Shown: positions 16,690 through 25,068 of the stretch, piece after piece
Numbering within the stretch: position 1 is the first letter of the stretch
Layout: each line of letters begins with the position of its first letter
Source of the DNA: Phycisphaerae bacterium
GTDB taxonomy: Bacteria > Planctomycetota > Phycisphaerae > SM23-33
Direction: 5' to 3'
Assembly: GCA_016782885.1 (NCBI GenBank)
Contig: JADHXQ010000016.1
Coordinates: 1 to 56,897, forward strand
Length of the DNA stretch: 56,897 bases
The notes under the pieces: generated by a model
Told to the model about the DNA's origin: nothing
What the model saw: the letters and a program-made list of their open reading frames with translations, nothing else
Databases searched by the model: none
Position numbers and translations under genes: made by a program

Positions 16690-17814
16690 TTACCTTATCT
16701 GGTTGAACGCGTTGATAACGCCGGCTTTGTTCATGAGTGTGTATCCCAGCAGCGTCTGGGAGATGATCATCTTGTTCCGGAAGAACCTGACCGACCCTTT
16801 CCCGCCGCCGGATATCCACATTTCCTCGCCGATGGAATCCTTTATGATCTTTTCCAGGCTGCTCTTGGCCTGGTTGCGCGTTTCGGCGGCGTCTTCCTTT
16901 TCCATACCGTCGCCCACGCCGTCTCCGGCGCCAACGTCGAAGATGCCCGTCTGGTCGCTCGTCTGGTCGCCCGCACCCCTCGTGCTGCGCCCGAGGCGCG
17001 GGCCCTTGAAGTTCGGAACCGCAAACAGCAGATCGCCTACATCGTGCATGGTGACAATGGTACGGGTGTTCAGGGCGTGGCCTGTGGATATAGTGACCAC
17101 GCCGCCGTTGATCATCCAATAGACGCTCCCGAAGCGGTCTTTGCCTTCCGAGAGTTGATCGGTGACCATATCCAGCGCCCGGGAAACCGAGACGCCCTTG
17201 AGTACGAGCGTTACAGGCTCCTCGCGATCGATTCCCACGTTCTGCAGCGATTTCCAGTTTACGTGGAAGTTCACCCCGGTTGTGTTGCGATAGAATTCGA
17301 TCACGTTTTTGAGAGGTTCGTCCTTGAACGTGTGTTCCCTGAACCTGGTGGTGCTTACCTTCCTGCCTGTCGTCTTCGGGCGCGGGTCTCTAACCGGTGT
17401 ACGTGTCGCCTTGCGGCCGAGCACACGCTGTTGAGTTGAGACTACCAGAACACCGTTACTGACATACCAGGACAACGGTTTGTTTTTAGCGGCCACTCGC
17501 ATCAGGACCAGTTCGAGCAGCTTTTCAGCCGTGATCTTCTTTGGCACTCGCACGGAGACCTTTGTCGTGCGTTTCACGCCCGCGGACGCCAGCCCGCTCC
17601 AGTCGGCCACGACGGGTATATCGATCAAAGTGCCGAACTGCTCAAGGGCCCCGCTGAACGTTCCGCCGATGACGGCCTTGGGCAGTTCGGTAGCCAACGC
17701 CTTCTTGACGTCAGGGACGGGCTTGGATATCTTCTTCGCCGCCTTTACCGCCGTAGCCGACGAAAAAGTAAGCGCGATCAAACAGCACAAGGCCAAGGGC
17801 AGAGGTTTGGTCAT
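16690..17814 (-). CDS. Exported protein with secretin/TonB short N-terminal-like domains
   Basis: A 374-residue product starting at MTKPLPLAL (17814), with AGGAG 8 nt upstream and a signal peptide ending near VKA. Two similar beta-alpha modules follow: residues ~38-140 (FSGALEQFGTLIDIPVVADW, then ITAEKLLELVLMRVA) and ~165-250 (FKDEPLKNVIEFYRNTTGVNF, then SRALDMVTDQL). This arrangement is that of STN/secretin N-domains that bind peptides or partner pilotins, and is common in planctomycete proteins of unknown role. A low-complexity GDGVGDG linker sits near residue 300. There is no outer-membrane secretin barrel, so it is not a secretin itself. Function unknown. Confidence 0.7.
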   Translation of the reverse strand: MTKPLPLALCCLIALTFSSATAVKAAKKISKPVPDVKKALATELPKAVIGGTFSGALEQFGTLIDIPVVADWSGLASAGVKRTTKVSVRVPKKITAEKLLELVLMRVAAKNKPLSWYVSNGVLVVSTQQRVLGRKATRTPVRDPRPKTTGRKVSTTRFREHTFKDEPLKNVIEFYRNTTGVNFHVNWKSLQNVGIDREEPVTLVLKGVSVSRALDMVTDQLSEGKDRFGSVYWMINGGVVTISTGHALNTRTIVTMHDVGDLLFAVPNFKGPRLGRSTRGAGDQTSDQTGIFDVGAGDGVGDGMEKEDAAETRNQAKSSLEKIIKDSIGEEMWISGGGKGSVRFFRNKMIISQTLLGYTLMNKAGVINAFNQIR

Positions 17815-17883
17815 GGCGGGGTCTCCTGTTCTTAAGTTATGCAAGGAGCGTGACTACATTCATTATACACATGACACCATGGC

Positions 17884-17923
17884 GTGAGCGAAATTATTTT
17901 CTCCCGAAAATAATTTCGCTCAC
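17884..17923. repeat. Perfect 18-bp hairpin
   Basis: The arms at 17884-17901 and 17906-17923 are exactly complementary (gtgagcgaaattattttc and its complement) with a TCCC loop. The stem is AT-rich in the middle within GC-rich DNA. It lies 70 bp upstream of the minus-strand gene starting at 17814. It could be a REP-like insertion, a regulator-binding dyad or part of a 5' leader; neither side has a convincing U tract. Confidence 0.7.
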
Positions 17924-18250
17924 AGAAGCAGGTGAGTAGTCGAGCAGGCGGCAGGTGAAACGACAAGGGCAAGACTTGAATCCGCCACAAGCAGTTTCCG
18001 TTTCCATGTGGTCTTTATCCTTTGTGCGCAGCGACGATAGATAAAACGCTGTTGAACCAAGCCGCGCGGCCAAGGCGCCCGAATGTTGTGCGTTGCCCCT
18101 GACTCATACGACTGGCGACGTCTATGGGGATGATAGAGATGTTATGATTCGTCTCGTGCGATGCGGCTGGGCGCTGGGCGGCGCCGGAGCAGGCGCCGGA
18201 GGTGTGAACCAGATGTGACACCCGCCGGATTCCGGTGGTTGGTTGCGTGG
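17924..18250. other. Gene-free stretch with GC-rich dyads
   Basis: I see no credible coding region here. GGCGCC occurs twice, 12 bp apart (18180-18197). A short imperfect hairpin with 8-bp arms at 18222-18229 and 18231-18238 lies just beyond the end of the minus-strand Nudix-like gene and may help end its transcript. Confidence 0.4.
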
Positions 18251-19123
18251 TCAAATGACGCTGCGGAGGTATCCGCGAGCGGTGGCGAACCATCCGCTGC
18301 CCCAATGTCTCAGCCCGTGCAGGAGCAGCGTCGCCATCGTCACGGGCGTCAATTGCGAGAAATGCTGCTCCATGAACGATACGACGGCTCCGGGATGGTC
18401 TCGGATGGGCACCATGGATGAATGCTCCGCCGCGTCGGGCGCGGTGGCTGCTGAGGCGAACAGCGTAACGACGTTACAATCGACATGGCAGTCGAAGATG
18501 AGTTCCGGCTGGACGGTATTTCTGTCTCTGACGAGGCCCAGGCACACTATGCTGGAGACCTTCTCGGGCGGAATGGCTGTCTCTTCATGCAGTTCGTCGA
18601 GGATAGCCTTGAAGGGGTCCGGTGAGTCGCCGCTGCGTGCGGGAGGTTCCACCGTGCCCCCGACGGGGTGTATCCTTCCGGCGTACTGGATCATATTGCT
18701 GCTTCGCATGCCCAGAACGATCAGCCCGTCGCTCGTGCAGACCGCCGCCGAGACGCCGAGGGGGTCTGCCATCACTTCCGGACCGTGAAGATGCCGGATG
18801 TACGCCTGGGTTGCATTGGTGCCTATGAACTCCCTGAACGATACAGGTCCCAGCGTGAGATTAAGATGGGCGTTTTCGCAGCGGTGTGAGATCAGGCGGC
18901 AGAGTTGCCCGTTGAATATCTTTCTGGCGGTGTCTTGGGCCCGCCGGGTCTGATCCTGCCAAGATTTTTCGATCAGTTCCTCGACGCTGTCATTGGTGGT
19001 CCGCGGGTGGTCGGACCAGGTAACCACAACTTCGTCGGGCGTGAACTGGTCCATGACGTCCAGGAAGAACGTCCCGCAGTCACGGGTTCCATTGAGTCCA
19101 AGTTCTGAAGGATCGTGGTGCAT
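18251..19123 (-). CDS. Nudix hydrolase-like protein
   Basis: A 290-residue protein starting at MHHDPSELGLNG (19123). The open frame continues further upstream, but that part is the antisense of hemB and is not counted. Residues ~120-250 contain a Nudix-like core: GRIHPVGGTVEP, then after a short insertion DPFKAILDELHEETAI, which matches the helix of the Nudix box with DELHEET in place of RELxEEx, and the final glycine replaced by alanine. Because key positions deviate, hydrolysis of nucleoside diphosphates is uncertain. The N-terminal part, with FTPDEVVVTWSDHPRTTNDS, is not recognised. It begins 8 bp after hemB and is probably co-transcribed with it. Confidence 0.65.
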   Translation of the reverse strand: MHHDPSELGLNGTRDCGTFFLDVMDQFTPDEVVVTWSDHPRTTNDSVEELIEKSWQDQTRRAQDTARKIFNGQLCRLISHRCENAHLNLTLGPVSFREFIGTNATQAYIRHLHGPEVMADPLGVSAAVCTSDGLIVLGMRSSNMIQYAGRIHPVGGTVEPPARSGDSPDPFKAILDELHEETAIPPEKVSSIVCLGLVRDRNTVQPELIFDCHVDCNVVTLFASAATAPDAAEHSSMVPIRDHPGAVVSFMEQHFSQLTPVTMATLLLHGLRHWGSGWFATARGYLRSVI

Positions 19124-19131
19124 TTTTCCCG

Positions 19132-20115
19132 TCAAATCCACTGGGTCAATTGTTCGGCGAAGTATGTGATTATCAGGTCTGCTCCGGCCCGTTTGATAGC
19201 CGAAGTAACTTCCACCGCGGCGTTCTCGAGGTCGATCCAACCGTTTTCCGCGGCTGCGTGCAGAACGGAAAACTCGCCGCTGACATGGTAAGCGGCCAGC
19301 GGTTGATCGAAGTTCCGTCGGACTTCGGATATGACGTCCAGGTAGGTCCAGGCGGGCTTGACCATAAGTATGTCGGCCCCTTCGGCGGCATCCTGTGCGG
19401 TTTCGGGGCGTATCTGCAGCGGGGTGCGATAGTCCATCTGGTAGGTTTTTCGATCTCCCGATTTCGGCGCGCCTTCGGCGGCCTGGCGAAACGGTCCGTA
19501 CATAGCCGAAGCGAACTTGACCGCATAGGACATGATCGCGGTATCGGCAAAACCGTCCGCATCGAGCATGTAACGGATAGCCTGCACCTGCCCGTCCATC
19601 ATCGCCGAAGGCGCCACGATATCCGCACCGCATCGTGCATGTGAAGCGGCGACGCGGGCCAGGGATTCCAGCGTTGCGTCGTTGTCCACGTCCGCCGGAC
19701 CCTCGCGATCGAGCAGCGTACCACAATGCCCGTGATCGGTGTATTCGCACAGGCAGACATCCGTGATCACCAGCATGTCCGGCAGGGCGCCCTTGATTTC
19801 AGCGGTCAGGCGCTGTACTGCCGCCGAGTCGTTCCAGGCTTCGGAACCAACAGCATCCTTCGTGTCGGGTATTCCGAACAGCAGAACAGCCCGCAGACCG
19901 AGATCCGCCCAGCGGCGGGCGGTTTCCAGTGCGGTGTCCACGGAAAGCTGGAATTGGCCCGGCATCGATTCGATGGGGTTGCGAACGCCGGTGCCCTCGC
20001 GAACGAACAGCGGGGCGATCAGTTCATCGACACTGAGGCGGACACCGGCAAGCATGTCGCGCATGGTTTGATTGCGTCTCAGTCGCCTTAGTCTTCTTGT
20101 GGGGAATGAAGTCAT
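19132..20115 (-). CDS. hemB: Delta-aminolevulinic acid dehydratase (porphobilinogen synthase)
   Basis: Condenses two 5-aminolevulinates into porphobilinogen in haem and corrinoid synthesis; cytoplasmic. At 327 residues it is the standard length. Seen in order: RLRRLRRNQTMRDM, LIAPLFVREG, the zinc-ligand segment DVCLCEYTDHGHCG with three cysteines, DIVAPSAMMDGQV, the Schiff-base lysines in YAVKFASAMYGPFR and ILMVKPAWTYLD, and the C-terminal AYHVSGEFS. The three cysteines point to a Zn-dependent form. The Nudix-like gene follows closely on the same strand. Confidence 0.96.
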   Translation of the reverse strand: MTSFPTRRLRRLRRNQTMRDMLAGVRLSVDELIAPLFVREGTGVRNPIESMPGQFQLSVDTALETARRWADLGLRAVLLFGIPDTKDAVGSEAWNDSAAVQRLTAEIKGALPDMLVITDVCLCEYTDHGHCGTLLDREGPADVDNDATLESLARVAASHARCGADIVAPSAMMDGQVQAIRYMLDADGFADTAIMSYAVKFASAMYGPFRQAAEGAPKSGDRKTYQMDYRTPLQIRPETAQDAAEGADILMVKPAWTYLDVISEVRRNFDQPLAAYHVSGEFSVLHAAAENGWIDLENAAVEVTSAIKRAGADLIITYFAEQLTQWI

Positions 20116-20215
20116 TTTTGTAGCATACTCCGCGAGTAGGAAACCATAAATATAGTAGCAAAGGGGCGCCGATAATGCGCTGAAATTCCGGTCTGCATTG
20201 CGATGATGCGGTGAG

Positions 20216-20932
20216 TTATTTGATAGCGAGGTATGTCAATTCGGGTATTTCGTCGGCGATGCCGCGCAGCAAAGCCGCATCCACACCCAGCGGTATGCTC
20301 ACAGAGACACTGATGGTTTCGACATTGGTCTGGAAGTTGCGGTTGTAGTCGACGTCTCTGATGGTCATACGCTTGTTCTTCATTATTCCGCGCAGACGCT
20401 CGACGTTGTCGGTCTCTCCTGGTGGTAGCATTATGACTACGGTCCTCGAGGCTCGTGAGGGGATGCGGTCATCGAGGCGATTGAGCACCATGAGCGTGAA
20501 AACTACCAGCAATGTCGCAAAAACCGCTACCGCGTACATTCCGAACCCGCACGCCAGTCCGACAGCAGCCGTACACCACAGGCTGGCGGCCGTTGTCAAC
20601 CCCCTGACACCGGTTTCCTGCCGCATGATCACGCCGGCCCCGAGGAAGCCGATACCGCCCATGACCCCATAGGCCATTCGGGCCGGATCAATCCGCAGAG
20701 ACAGGATCCCCGGATTTTCACCGGCGAATTGACGAGCGAAATGCAAACTGACCACCATCGCCAGCGCCGAGCCCAGTGCAACGAGCAACTGCGTACGAAA
20801 ACCGGCGCTTCGACCGTGGATTTCCCGTTCGATCCCGATTAGAGATCCCAGTACGGCCGCGACGAGAAGGCGGCACATGGCTTCGACATACCAGCTATTA
20901 GTCGAGCTTTCGAAAAAATTTGCCAGGATCAT
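20216..20932 (-). CDS. MgtC/SapB family membrane protein
   Basis: A 238-residue protein with about four or five transmembrane spans in the first 140 residues and a soluble ACT-like C-terminus (residues ~150-238). The diagnostic pieces LLVAAVLGSLIGIEREIHGRS, AGFRTQLLVALGSAL, ARMAYGVMGGIGFLGAGVI and GLTTAASLWCTAAVGLACG match the MgtC/SapB/SrpB family. Proteins of this family influence Mg homeostasis, F-type ATPase activity or acid tolerance; which applies here is unknown. Confidence 0.9.
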   Translation of the reverse strand: MILANFFESSTNSWYVEAMCRLLVAAVLGSLIGIEREIHGRSAGFRTQLLVALGSALAMVVSLHFARQFAGENPGILSLRIDPARMAYGVMGGIGFLGAGVIMRQETGVRGLTTAASLWCTAAVGLACGFGMYAVAVFATLLVVFTLMVLNRLDDRIPSRASRTVVIMLPPGETDNVERLRGIMKNKRMTIRDVDYNRNFQTNVETISVSVSIPLGVDAALLRGIADEIPELTYLAIK

Positions 20933-20969
20933 GGTAAATCGTTCAACCTCTGAACCGATGCGAACTCAA

Positions 20970-22025
20970 TCAGGTTTTGTTGCGGCTTTTGATTTTCATT
21001 GCGTCGAGTTTACCGCGTACTTCCTGGGCCATTCGGCTGTTGGGGAACTCTCGGATGATTTCCTGACCCGCGGAGACGGCTTCGTCCCATTGCTGATCGT
21101 TGACCGATATGGCGAATTGTACGCCAAGTTGGCGGAGGCGGGCCTTGAATACGCCGCGGGCGGATTCCTGGAGCGCGGCGCCTTCTTCAGGTGTCAGGTA
21201 GCGGTCGAGTTCTCGCAGAAGGTCCATTCCGCGGTCGATATCGTTCTTTCGCACCGCCTCTCCGTATTCCTGCAGGAGACGTTTCTTGTATGCCAGCTTC
21301 GCGTCGACTATTCGTTGGGGAAGGGCTGCGATTTTCTCGTTATCGGGGAAGAGCTGGAGTATTCGGTTTGTCTCGCGAAGCCCGCGCGACCATTGCTGTT
21401 CATCAAGCAGCGACTGGATTCGGTCGATTGCGGCGTCTATCTTTTCGTCGATCGTTGCTTCTCGTGACTGCTGGACTTCCAGGCGCAGGCGGGCGGCCTC
21501 CTCAGTGTAGCCAAGATCGTTTTCGATAGAGTCGATCATGGCTTCGGCCGAATTGTACTGCTGGCGCATCAGGTCATGCTGTACGGCTTCACGAACGGCC
21601 AGAATTTCCTTTTCGCGGTAGAGCAGGCTTTTGGCCTTGTCGGACAGTGTTGCCAATTCCTGCAGATTGTCGTGAACGCCCGTCGAGTCGGACATGAGAG
21701 ACTCTATTCGCTCCAACCGTGAAATCATTACCGACGCGTGATACAGGTTCGCTTCGGCGGTCAGAATCACCTGGATAATACCGTATCCCAGGCAGCATAG
21801 CAGGGCCGCAGCCAATTGGCCCACGAGGGCTGTCAGCAGGCATGGGATAACCATCCATGATTCGGGCAGCATCAGGTATTTTGCGATTAGCTCCGGTTGC
21901 CCCATGGCAAAGAAGATAGCCATGACAGTCCCAATTGCTATCAGGGTAATAAGGCCCAGCGAAACGATCAGGGCGAGACGTGTGAGTTTCCTGATCCAGT
22001 CAAAGCGTTCGGTATGTTCAGACAT
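20970..22025 (-). CDS. Membrane-anchored protein with long helical/TPR-like cytoplasmic or periplasmic region
   Basis: The 351-residue product is started at MSEHTERFDWIRKL (22025), where GGAG lies 8-9 nt upstream; the 21 extra upstream codons have no ribosome site. Two membrane spans occur at about residues 17-40 and 58-85. The rest (~95-351) is predicted almost entirely helical, with repeated pairs such as WSRGLRETNRILQLFPDNEKIAAL and QQWDEAVSAGQEIIREFPNSRMAQ that resemble degenerate TPR or HEAT-like repeats. There is no recognised catalytic motif. It ends 37 bp before the start of the MgtC-like gene. Confidence 0.65.
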   Translation of the reverse strand: MSEHTERFDWIRKLTRLALIVSLGLITLIAIGTVMAIFFAMGQPELIAKYLMLPESWMVIPCLLTALVGQLAAALLCCLGYGIIQVILTAEANLYHASVMISRLERIESLMSDSTGVHDNLQELATLSDKAKSLLYREKEILAVREAVQHDLMRQQYNSAEAMIDSIENDLGYTEEAARLRLEVQQSREATIDEKIDAAIDRIQSLLDEQQWSRGLRETNRILQLFPDNEKIAALPQRIVDAKLAYKKRLLQEYGEAVRKNDIDRGMDLLRELDRYLTPEEGAALQESARGVFKARLRQLGVQFAISVNDQQWDEAVSAGQEIIREFPNSRMAQEVRGKLDAMKIKSRNKT

Positions 22026-22194
22026 AACATCACTCCATTTGGAAGCTAAATTGTTCTTTCGGTGCTTCCGTACCGAGTGGTTTGGCAATCCAACTTGCCG
22101 TCCACATGAGCTTTAGCTCCGGTTCTGGAACCGGTCAGTATGGAACATCGGACTATCAATCCGCCGATCATTACTTATTGTAGCCCAAAAACTC

Positions 22195-22223
22195 TTGACC
22201 AATTGAACTTAACAAGGTAAAAG
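22195..22223 (+). promoter_or_regulatory. Possible promoter of the pheA-coaC gene run
   Basis: TTGACC at 22195-22200 and a weak TAAAAG at 22218-22223 are 17 bp apart. Downstream, GTGTCCCCGTGGGGCAC (22233-22249) is a near-perfect dyad that could be a regulator site or leader hairpin. A 16-bp palindrome (CCGGTTCTGGAACCGG) lies near 22118. Confidence 0.3.
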
Positions 22224-22277
22224 GACCAATTCGTGTCCCCGTGGGGCACTTGCGCGCTTTAAGGAATGAACTGTAAT

Positions 22278-23378
22278 ATGGCTACCGATGACAAGTCCAA
22301 CGTACAAGACTTGGGTCAGCTCCGCAAGCAAATTGACGGGCTGGACAACCAAATCGTAGACCTGCTCAATAAGCGGGCTGAGATTGTGGTGAATATCGGT
22401 CAGGCCAAGCAACTGAGCGGAACTTCGATCTATGCACCCGACCGCGAGCACGCCGTGCTCAAGAGGCTCAAGGATATCAACAGGGGCCCGCTGCCGCAGA
22501 AGACTCTTTACGCCATCTACCGCGAACTGATGAGCGGTTCGTTTGCTCTGGAGAAACCGCTTCGCATCGGGTATCTCGGGCCAGAGGGCAGCTTCTCTAA
22601 CATAGCTGCCGTGCGGAAGTTCGGCGTCTCGGTGGAGCACATACCCCTTGCCGATATTCGCGCCGTGTTCGATGAAGTATCGCGGGGACGCTGCGATCTG
22701 GGTGTGGTGCCGATTGAAAACAGCGTGGGCGGAGGCGTTGTTGACACCCTTGACAGTTTCGTGAACTCGCACGTTCACATATGTGCCGAGATCATTGTTG
22801 AAGTGCACCACAATCTGTTGGCAAATTGTGCCACCGACGAGATCACCACAATCGCGTCGAAACCGGAAGTCTTCGCCCAGTGCCGCAACTGGTTGTCGTC
22901 GCGTTTCAAGCAAACTGCGCTGCTTCCGGTGGCCAGCACCGCCAAAGCCGCAGAAATGGCCGTCGGGCGACAGGGCCTCGCGGCGATAGGTTCTTCACTG
23001 GCTGCGGAAATCTATGACCTGAGAATTGTTTTTACCGGTATCGAGGACAAGGTCGATAACATGACGCGATTCTTCGTCATCTCCAAGACCCCCGCGGAGC
23101 GGACTGGAGACGACACGACCTCGCTGGTATTTACTTCGGCCCATCGGGCCGGAGCCCTTGTGGACGTGCTGAATGTATTCAGCCGCCAGAACATCAACCT
23201 GACGAATATCATCACCAGACCTTCAATGAAGCGGAACTGGGAGTACTACTTCTTCGTCAATGCCGAGGGGCATTACGAAGATCCGAACTTCGCCGACGCC
23301 TTGGAGGAAGCCAGGGGGCTATGCGGTGAATTACATGTACTCGGTAGTTTTCCTCGTGCTACGGAGCCAATCGGATAG
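22278..23378 (+). CDS. pheA: Bifunctional chorismate mutase / prephenate dehydratase (P-protein)
   Basis: Makes phenylpyruvate from chorismate on the phenylalanine pathway. The order of domains is AroQ chorismate mutase (residues ~12-90, LRKQIDGLDNQIVDLLNKRAE), prephenate dehydratase (~95-275, RIGYLGPEGSFSNIAA, PIENSVGGGV, and the catalytic TRF in NMTRFFVI), then a regulatory ACT domain (~285-360, GALVDVLNVFSRQNINLTNIITRPS). The ESRP phenylalanine-sensing motif of the ACT domain is ITRPS here. I choose ATG 22278 over 22266 because AAGGA abuts the earlier ATG. It heads a plus-strand run of seven housekeeping genes. Confidence 0.95.
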   Translation: MATDDKSNVQDLGQLRKQIDGLDNQIVDLLNKRAEIVVNIGQAKQLSGTSIYAPDREHAVLKRLKDINRGPLPQKTLYAIYRELMSGSFALEKPLRIGYLGPEGSFSNIAAVRKFGVSVEHIPLADIRAVFDEVSRGRCDLGVVPIENSVGGGVVDTLDSFVNSHVHICAEIIVEVHHNLLANCATDEITTIASKPEVFAQCRNWLSSRFKQTALLPVASTAKAAEMAVGRQGLAAIGSSLAAEIYDLRIVFTGIEDKVDNMTRFFVISKTPAERTGDDTTSLVFTSAHRAGALVDVLNVFSRQNINLTNIITRPSMKRNWEYYFFVNAEGHYEDPNFADALEEARGLCGELHVLGSFPRATEPIG

Positions 23379-23438
23379 TCTCGGCGGCTTGCCAAGCCGC
23401 CGATCGTAGAAGTTTGATCTTTTGAAAAAGGAATACAA

Positions 23439-24197
23439 ATGTCGCGAAAGTTGTTCATAGCAGGTAACTGGAAAATGAATTCCTCCGCGGTCGCCAGTGT
23501 TGAGGTGGCCCGCGGGATGGCGTCGGAGTTGGGGAGCGTCGAGGCTGTAGACCTGGCGATCTGCCCGCCGTTCGTTTACATACCGGGTGTTGCCGAAGCG
23601 CTGAAGGATTCGAATATCGGTGTCGGCGCACAGAACATGTACTTTGAAGACAACGGCGCCTTCACGGGCGAAATTTCCGCCCGGATGCTCAAGGATATCG
23701 GTTGCCGTTACGTAATCCTTGGACACAGCGAAAGGCGGCACGTGATTGGCGAGACTGACGAATTGATAAACGCCAAGATTATCAAGGCCCTTGCCGGCGG
23801 ACTTGAAGTCATGTTCTGCGTTGGCGAACTCCTTGACCAGCGGAAATCCGACCGGACGACCGAGGTCGTCACAACGCAGATTACCGCGGGATTGAAAAAT
23901 ATAGGACCCGAGGCGCTCTTGGGTATTACCATCGCCTACGAACCGGTGTGGGCTATCGGTACTGGTGAGACCGCAACGCCCGATCAGGCCCAGGAAACCC
24001 ACGCGATGATTCGCGCTCTGATCGGACAGTTGTACGGCACTGAACTGGCCGAATCGATTCGAATCCAGTATGGCGGCTCGGTTAAACCCGGTAATGCGGC
24101 TGAACTGCTTGGTTGCCCCGACGTGGACGGCGCACTTGTGGGCGGCGCCAGCATGACCGTTGAAGATTTCTCCGGTATCGTGAATTCCGTACTATAG
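23439..24197 (+). CDS. tpiA: Triosephosphate isomerase
   Basis: Interconverts dihydroxyacetone phosphate and glyceraldehyde 3-phosphate. At 252 residues the TIM barrel is complete. The active-site pieces are GNWKMN (Lys12), LGHSERR (catalytic His), AYEPVWAIGTG (catalytic Glu) and the phosphate-binding IRIQYGGSVKPGNA followed by GALVGGASM. AAAAGGA lies upstream of the ATG. The tpiA-secG order, with an 11-bp gap, is widely conserved in bacteria. Confidence 0.98.
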   Translation: MSRKLFIAGNWKMNSSAVASVEVARGMASELGSVEAVDLAICPPFVYIPGVAEALKDSNIGVGAQNMYFEDNGAFTGEISARMLKDIGCRYVILGHSERRHVIGETDELINAKIIKALAGGLEVMFCVGELLDQRKSDRTTEVVTTQITAGLKNIGPEALLGITIAYEPVWAIGTGETATPDQAQETHAMIRALIGQLYGTELAESIRIQYGGSVKPGNAAELLGCPDVDGALVGGASMTVEDFSGIVNSVL

Positions 24198-24208
24198 AAA
24201 GAGGCAAA

Positions 24209-25030
24209 ATGGCTACTGTAACTGGCGCTATAATTTCCGTACTGTCGATAATCGTCGGCGTTCTGCTGATTCTCGTTGTCCTTCTGCAGAAGGGGAGGGG
24301 TGGCGGATTGGGGGCCGCTTTTGGCGGCGCCGGTTCGGCTGCATTCGGAACGAAAGTTGGAGACTTCATGACCTGGGTCACTATCGTATTGACCTCGCTG
24401 TTTCTCCTGCTGGCGATCTTGGGTGCGTTGTACTTCAGGCCCCCGGAAGTTACGGCCGCGGCCCCGAGATTCCTGCCGGATCCGACTAAAGCGATCGATG
24501 AAGACGCTCATGTAACTATCGAACACGCGGAGGGCGACAGTATCTTCTACACTACCGACGGAACCGATCCGACAAGAACCAACGGCGACCCGTACAAGAA
24601 AGCTTTTATCGTTTCTCCAGGAACGGTCGTCAAAGCCATTGCTTACCCGCCGCGGGGCAATCCCAGCAAAGTCGTCGAGGCGAACTACCACGCTCCCCAA
24701 CCGTTTGAACCGGTGCTCAAACCGCTGCCCAACCCGCAGGACCCCATTACCGGGCCAACGGAAGTGACTATCGAAGCGGGCAAGAAAAGCGACAAGGTTT
24801 ACTATACAACCGACGGTAGCGAACCTACCGAAGAGAGCAGTCTCTACACCACGCCGATAACCGTCCTGCCGAAAATGACGCTTAAGGTCAGGGCTTTTGC
24901 CCCCCATGCGAAGCCCGGCAGAATAGTCGAGCAGACCTACGGACTGAAGGGCTTTGTCGCGCCGCCGCCCGCCACCCAACCGGCTTTGACACCGGAGACT
25001 GCTCCCGCCCCGGAAGGGGTCGTGCAATAG
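24209..25030 (+). CDS. secG: Preprotein translocase subunit SecG with two C-terminal chitobiase-like (CHB_HEX_C) repeats
   Basis: The first ~78 residues are a normal SecG: span 1 (~8-27), the cytoplasmic loop QKGRGGGLGAAFGGAGSAAFG and span 2 (~53-75). Unlike the usual 70-120-residue SecG, the protein continues to 273 residues. The extension carries two similar beta-rich modules at about 100-161 and 185-245, each with YTTDG (114-118 and 199-203) followed by a D/E-PT and later a K-A-x-AY/AF strand, matching the small CHB_HEX_C-type domain found at the ends of glycoside hydrolases. A Pro/Ala-rich tail follows. In E. coli both SecG termini face the periplasm, so the extension should be periplasmic. 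It sits directly after tpiA, the normal place for secG. Confidence 0.9.
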   Translation: MATVTGAIISVLSIIVGVLLILVVLLQKGRGGGLGAAFGGAGSAAFGTKVGDFMTWVTIVLTSLFLLLAILGALYFRPPEVTAAAPRFLPDPTKAIDEDAHVTIEHAEGDSIFYTTDGTDPTRTNGDPYKKAFIVSPGTVVKAIAYPPRGNPSKVVEANYHAPQPFEPVLKPLPNPQDPITGPTEVTIEAGKKSDKVYYTTDGSEPTEESSLYTTPITVLPKMTLKVRAFAPHAKPGRIVEQTYGLKGFVAPPPATQPALTPETAPAPEGVVQ

Positions 25031-25068
25031 GGCAAGGATTCCTCGGAAGCCCAGGACACCAGAGACAT

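Noticed and set aside
19124..19750. Upstream extension of the Nudix-like frame
   Set aside because: It overlaps hemB on the same strand in another frame, and its residues look like out-of-frame translation (Arg/Gly-rich, no conservation-like pattern).
22233..22249. Phenylalanine attenuator ahead of pheA
   Set aside because: There is a dyad but no Phe-rich leader peptide and no alternative terminator stem, so I keep it only as a possible operator.
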